A stretch of DNA of 23,035 nt from Branchiostoma floridae (taxonomy: Eukaryota; Chordata; Leptocardii; Amphioxiformes; Branchiostomatidae). Shown here piece after piece: positions 19,059 to 23,035 of the stretch (position 1 is its first letter; each line of letters begins with the position of its first letter). The notes under the pieces were generated by a model that made no database searches, was not told the DNA's origin, and was given only the letters and a program-made list of their open reading frames with translations. The DNA lies in contig NC_049983.1 of assembly GCF_000003815.2 (NCBI RefSeq), positions 7,357,298 through 7,380,332 of the forward strand. Reading direction: 5' to 3'. The position numbers and the translations under genes were made by a program.

Positions 19059-19075
19059 TTTGTACATGGTACAAA
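19059..19075 (-). other. 3' stem-loop of the LINE
   Basis: On the minus strand, TTTGTAC, loop CAT, GTACAAA form a perfect 7-bp stem close to the element's 3' end, with AATAAA (19050-19045) just downstream. Several LINE families carry a 3' stem-loop recognised by their own reverse transcriptase. That role here is inferred from position and shape. Confidence 0.55.
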
Positions 19076-19198
19076 GTATGGCAACGACTGTTACACAAAG
19101 TACAAAATAGGTGTAGAGAATAAGACTTGATATCCTAATTAACGTAACAAGAAGGGCTGACACATTAGTCTTTGATATAGTGTTACAATCGAGTTGGG

Positions 19199-21511
19199 CT
19201 ATACATGAGATTCATTACTCTTTCTAATAGCAAAGCAGTCTTTGATATATTTGCCTATCCTTGCATTATGGGAGTCGTGGCATCCAAAGATATATACAAA
19301 TCTGTCTGTATCATCGAGTCTCTTGAAATCTGCTGTACTGGATTCGAGAAATGTAAATAGCTCATTACGTAAAACAGCGTATCTAGAGCATTCCATTAAA
19401 AAGTGAAATTCATCTTCAATATGCTTTGGACAGAAAGGGCAGAACCTTTGGTCAGGGGCTACATTGTAATATCTACCTGTTTCAATATTCAATTTATGGC
19501 TGCTGATTCTTAACTGAGTAATCGCTTTTCGAATTTCAAAATTATTTATATCATAAAGGTATGTTTCTTGTTCATAACATTCTTTTGACTTGCTAAGAAG
19601 AGACAGCTTTGAATTGTTTTCAATAGAATTAAACCACTTTTGTATATATGTATCTTGTAGCCGGAGGCGTAGTTGGTTGACAATATAATCTATATTATAA
19701 GCCTCAGGTTTCATCCATATGTGTCCAAAGCCATGGTAACAGAGAATGTCCTTAACATGATTAATCCAGTCTTGATTATCAGTAAGTACAGTGTTGTATG
19801 CATCGCGAAGCAGAGAGTCCTCAGGTAAGTTTACCAAACGGTGCCAGTATTTAATGAGCTGAATTCTAGCAGGTATTATAATAGGAAAAGTTCCTAACTC
19901 TCCTCGCACGCCGTCATTAGATGATTTTGAATGAACACCAAGTAGAAATTTCTGAAAACGTGTGTCAACTATGTCAAATTCCGGTATATCTAAAGGGAGG
20001 CGTGTGTTATCGGTTGAAAAGCCATCCTTTTCTATATCAAGCCCAGACGCATGTCTTAAGAACATGTCTTTGTCTGGTCTTCTCTCAAAATTAATGATAT
20101 AAGAATGAGTTGCATCAGTGCAAGTGCTCTTTCGAATCGACAGTGGAATATTATCGTCGATCTGAAGTTTCTTCAATAAGAAAGAGAGAGTATTTTTTGG
20201 AGAAGATATAGGGATGTTTTTTGAGACAATAAGTTTCAGTGTTTTCGAGGTATGGTCAAAGCATGTTAACTCAGATCCATACATGAGGATAGGTTTTACA
20301 AATTTGTCGAAAAGATCTTTACCTAGCGCTATGGAAATATTTTCGGAAGATAAAAGTGATTTTAATTTAAAGATAGCTCTCATAGCTTTGGTCTTTAGAA
20401 ATTTTCTGGCTGTTTTAAATTTACCTGAGGACGTAAAAGGGATTCCAAGGTAGGTGTAACTGTCTGTAACTTCTATTTCACTATCATATATGAAGAATTC
20501 TTTTGATATTTTTTTTGTATTGCCTTTAGAGAAGATAAGAACTTTTGTTTTAGATACATTGACAGTTAATTTCCAATTATCACAATATGTTTGTAGAGTA
20601 TTGATGCATTGTTGAAGTCCCTGCTTTGACAATGAAATCAAGGCAAGATCGTCTGCCCAGGACAGACAATTAATAGATCTAGAAGTTAAAGTAGCTGCAT
20701 CACATCGGTCACGGTCAAAACATTGCGGCAGATCATTGATAAATAGGTTAAACAGCAACGGACTTAGGTTACAACCTTGTCTTACTCCACATGTGGAAAC
20801 AAAGGAATCTGATAAACCATTCTCCATTCTAACAGCATAGTTGACATTCATATACATAGATTTCAATACATTGAAGAAGTTTCCATCGATACCATGATGT
20901 AACAATTTGTAGAATAATCCGTCACGCCATACACTGTCAAATGCTTTTTTCATGTCCACAAAACAAACAAACAATTTACCTTTCTTTTTTTGTGTGTATT
21001 TTTCAATAAGAGATTTTAGAGTGAATACATTATCAGCAGTACGGCATTTTTTTCGGAATCCAAATTGTGTGTCCGCTAACAAATTATTATCTTCTACAAA
21101 ATTTTGTAATCTAGTATTTAGGAGACGCGTAAATAATTTAGATAGACAACTCGAGAGAGCAATGCCTCTGTAATTGTCAACATTCGACTTGTCACCTGAT
21201 TTGAATATCGGAGTGAGAATACTAGTATTCCAGTTAGATGGAAATGAACCTTCTGAAAGAATAGTATTGAAAAGGGTAACCAATGACTGGTATAACTGTT
21301 TTGATCCCTGTTTTAACATATCATTAGAAATAGAATCTATACCACAGGCCTTTCCAGACTTTAATTGTTTGACGCCATCTAAAACTTCTTCCATAGTAAA
21401 TGGATAATCCAGCAAATTAGATGGGTTTTTATCTAAATGTTTGATTTGTTCTGTGATTGTTTTTTCAAAATCCGTGTCAAAGTTTTTATTCTTTGTAAGT
21501 CTTCGACACAT
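19199..21511 (-). CDS. LINE reverse transcriptase, N-terminally truncated
   Basis: Numbering is from a TTG at 21523 (774 residues); the first ATG is residue 5 at 21511-21509. No real initiation site is implied, because the frame starts inside the endonuclease-RT linker. The RT domain spans about residues 100-335: NYRGIAL (118-123), motif A FVDMKKAFDSVW (188-199, Asp190), motif B GVRQGCNLSPLLFN (246-259), and motif C WADDLALIS (289-297, Asp291 and Asp292). All catalytic aspartates are intact. A thumb and linker region follows. At the C-terminus Cys695-X2-Cys698-X8-His707-X4-Cys712 forms a zinc-knuckle-like motif within EDEFHFLMEC. No endonuclease is present. The frame ends in TAG at 19199-19201. 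The absence of frameshifts or stops over 2.3 kb points to a recent insertion. Confidence 0.92.
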   Translation of the reverse strand: MCRRLTKNKNFDTDFEKTITEQIKHLDKNPSNLLDYPFTMEEVLDGVKQLKSGKACGIDSISNDMLKQGSKQLYQSLVTLFNTILSEGSFPSNWNTSILTPIFKSGDKSNVDNYRGIALSSCLSKLFTRLLNTRLQNFVEDNNLLADTQFGFRKKCRTADNVFTLKSLIEKYTQKKKGKLFVCFVDMKKAFDSVWRDGLFYKLLHHGIDGNFFNVLKSMYMNVNYAVRMENGLSDSFVSTCGVRQGCNLSPLLFNLFINDLPQCFDRDRCDAATLTSRSINCLSWADDLALISLSKQGLQQCINTLQTYCDNWKLTVNVSKTKVLIFSKGNTKKISKEFFIYDSEIEVTDSYTYLGIPFTSSGKFKTARKFLKTKAMRAIFKLKSLLSSENISIALGKDLFDKFVKPILMYGSELTCFDHTSKTLKLIVSKNIPISSPKNTLSFLLKKLQIDDNIPLSIRKSTCTDATHSYIINFERRPDKDMFLRHASGLDIEKDGFSTDNTRLPLDIPEFDIVDTRFQKFLLGVHSKSSNDGVRGELGTFPIIIPARIQLIKYWHRLVNLPEDSLLRDAYNTVLTDNQDWINHVKDILCYHGFGHIWMKPEAYNIDYIVNQLRLRLQDTYIQKWFNSIENNSKLSLLSKSKECYEQETYLYDINNFEIRKAITQLRISSHKLNIETGRYYNVAPDQRFCPFCPKHIEDEFHFLMECSRYAVLRNELFTFLESSTADFKRLDDTDRFVYIFGCHDSHNARIGKYIKDCFAIRKSNESHV

Positions 21512-21689
21512 GCTCAATAGCAATACTTGTTAAAGTGGTTCTAACGTTCTTTAAGAATCACAAAAATTCACAGGAAGAAACCGATTGTGTCAGGAACATT
21601 TGAGCATATTTGAATGTATCCGAAGAGGTTTCACAGTAATTCAATGAATAAATCAAGTTGCAAAAAATCACGTTAATGTCTACGTAAAC

Positions 21690-21906
21690 TCTCTCTTCGC
21701 AGCTAGCGGCTGAACTGCCAGGAGCTAAGATATTTTCTCGAAAACGTTGTATTTCTCGATAACTTGTACCTTTGTGGCTCGAGAGGATTAGCTTTATTGA
21801 CGTCACAAGGCACGACCGCCTTCACTGCCGAGCGGAGACGAGAGGCAACGCCCCCTGGCGAGATGCTGGAGAAAAGCAACAGAGGTATCACAAGTGGAGT
21901 ACAGAA
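21690..21906 (+). promoter_or_regulatory. CpG-rich patch with CRE and possible start codon
   Basis: A perfect cAMP-response element, TGACGTCA, lies at 21798-21805, followed by CpG-rich sequence (gccgagcggagacg, caacgccccctggcgag). An ATG at 21863 opens the frame MLEKSNRGITSGVQ, which runs into the gap. This would suit a promoter and first exon of a plus-strand gene. A donor-like agaggtatca at about 21880 is possible. The gap prevents confirmation. Confidence 0.3.
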
Positions 21907-22006
21907 NNNNNNNNNNNNNNNNNNNNNNNNNNNNNNNNNNNNNNNNNNNNNNNNNNNNNNNNNNNNNNNNNNNNNNNNNNNNNNNNNNNNNNNNNNNNNN
22001 NNNNNN
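21907..22006. other. Assembly gap (100 N)
   Basis: Exactly 100 N, a placeholder of unknown true length. Confidence 0.98.
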
Positions 22007-22462
22007 AACAAAGTAGACATGCTGACATTGATTTCTTTTTTAGAGGACTTCTAAACCTACTTTAATATATAGGTTCGGCTTCTTCTCGTCTCTTAGTGAT
22101 GTTAAAATACACTTTCAGATGGGTTTATATGACAAAGTATGGTCAAAATGCATAAAAATGAATTTTTCAGAACTAGACATAGATTTAAAGCAAGGAAACT
22201 TTCCTCTGACATGATTTAAAGAAACTATTTTGTCGTTACTATATTAACTACAATCTCAGATAAAGTAGGCTTCTGCTTCTACATTATTCAAGGTACAAAA
22301 CTGACAAATTCTTTGCTCCACAGATGTGCGGTTGTGCCTTCCTGATTCAATATGGAGTTTATTCGTAGTTTGGTGATAAATATCATACTAGAAACAGGCG
22401 AAATGATTATACATGTATAACAAAGTGTGTTATACCGTTCTCCCTCCAAAGAACTAACGTAC

Positions 22463-22531
22463 TGCAAATGAGAGCTCCAGTCAAACGCTTCTGGTTGGTC
22501 ATTCAACCAGCACTGAAGCTCCTCTCGACAG
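22463..22531 (-). CDS. Candidate internal exon, possibly dynein-heavy-chain-like
   Basis: On the minus strand a pyrimidine-rich acceptor (ttttccatcttgtcttcttgag) leads into 69 nt ending at a gtacgt donor. The phase-1 frame reads CREELQCWLNDQP and then EAFDWSSHL. The pattern AFDW-x-S-x-L resembles the F-x-W-x-S-Q-L-R-Y-Y-W stretch before AAA1 in axonemal dynein heavy chains. That is a resemblance of a few residues only. The open frame continues past the donor without further similarity. No neighbouring exon was identified, and another family or chance is possible. Confidence 0.33.
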
Positions 22532-23035
22532 CTCAAGAAGACAAGATGGAAAATGTACATTTCATGGGAGGGGGCTAGGGAGATTTCAACATGAATGGAC
22601 ATACGGGCAAAAACATATTTTCCAAAACATAGATGACTAAAGAAGGTACACGCATATGGAAGAACGTTTGTTGCCTATTCGTAGTTCTCAGTGGAAGCAA
22701 ATGGTGCCAACACTGCCAAAGTTGACACTTTTTTTGTAACAAACATGCGACGCAGGGGGAATGTTTTTAAAACCCATACTTGTTAATGTTATTCATTCCC
22801 ACCACTAAGACTATGAAAAAAACTGGGCTACATCAAAATGTAAAGTATGCTGCATTATCTTCTGACGTTTGTCGAAACAATAAGGAGGTAGTGCATATCA
22901 GAGCCCACCGGCCCACCCTCAACAGAGACGGGCGGCGACATAGACTTTCTGATTTCTCCTGCAAAAGTGGCGTGTTCCTTACGTCACTGCTGGAGATTGA
23001 AGGGTCATTAATTCTATGAACAAGGTCGACGAAAT
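22532..23035. other. No supported feature
   Basis: AT-rich, then moderately CpG-containing near the end (cgggcggcgacatag, ttacgtcact). An open frame at 22780-23019 has no motif, splice context or codon bias. Confidence 0.5.

Larger units (their letters stand above)
19036..21520 (-). mobile_element. 5'-truncated non-LTR retrotransposon (LINE)
   Basis: The minus strand holds a reverse-transcriptase open frame, a 3' UTR of about 150 bp with a stem-loop and AATAAA, and no endonuclease or ORF1 upstream. The 5' break is near 21505-21520, where conserved protein sequence ends and an in-frame TAA (21532-21530) follows. Truncation at the 5' end is the usual product of incomplete reverse transcription. 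I could not find a convincing target duplication. The clade is not settled; the protein style is of the CR1/L2/Jockey/I grouping. Confidence 0.85.

Noticed and set aside
20214-21407. Plus-strand frames over the LINE
   Set aside because: They are antisense shadows of the reverse transcriptase frame.

Overview
The window looks like non-model invertebrate nuclear DNA. It is AT-rich with scattered CpG-rich patches, has spliced-gene signals rather than operons, and carries six assembly gaps. It is dense in short inverted-repeat (MITE/foldback) elements, tandem repeats, a tRNA-derived SINE and one LINE. The overall style fits a lancelet (Branchiostoma) or a similar marine deuterostome. That is an inference from repeat style only; no gene here identifies the species.

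Layout. Positions 1-480 hold a weak plus-strand exon candidate that runs into a dispersed repeat (441-668). From 670 to 4970 there are small MITE-like elements, a palindromic foldback, a long CATT microsatellite and three gaps. Positions 4970-6654 show no supported feature. A candidate plus-strand terminal exon (6655-6838) is followed by a 3' UTR with an AATAAA at 7901. Positions 9023-10118 are a tandem array of roughly 190-200 bp units broken by a gap. A well-supported minus-strand terminal exon (12003-12101, splice acceptor at 12102-12103) is followed by a 3' UTR reaching about 11255. If both exon calls hold, the two genes converge, with their 3' ends about 3.3 kb apart.

Positions 12400-17400 are a repeat cluster. 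It contains a degenerate minisatellite, two copies of a CAGGGCTCGAAAT-ended MITE, a small MITE with a perfect 8-bp target duplication, a SINE, a foldback element with arms of about 213 bp, and a tiny insertion between 14-bp direct repeats. At 17748-17975 the first dispersed repeat recurs in inverted orientation, with 194 bp identical base for base by my reading. Its outer end abuts a four-copy array of about 205 bp units (17976-18792), which is followed by a cluster of short hairpins.

Positions 19036-21520 are a 5'-truncated LINE on the minus strand. It has a single long open frame with a reverse transcriptase domain, a C-terminal zinc-knuckle-like motif, and a stem-loop plus AATAAA in its 3' UTR. 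Beyond it lie a CpG-rich patch with a perfect CRE motif (21690-21906) and a candidate 69-nt minus-strand internal exon (22463-22531).

No operon-like or obviously new multi-gene system is visible. The most unusual features are the identical inverted 194-bp repeats 17.5 kb apart, the tandem array adjoining one of them, and the hairpin cluster next to that array.
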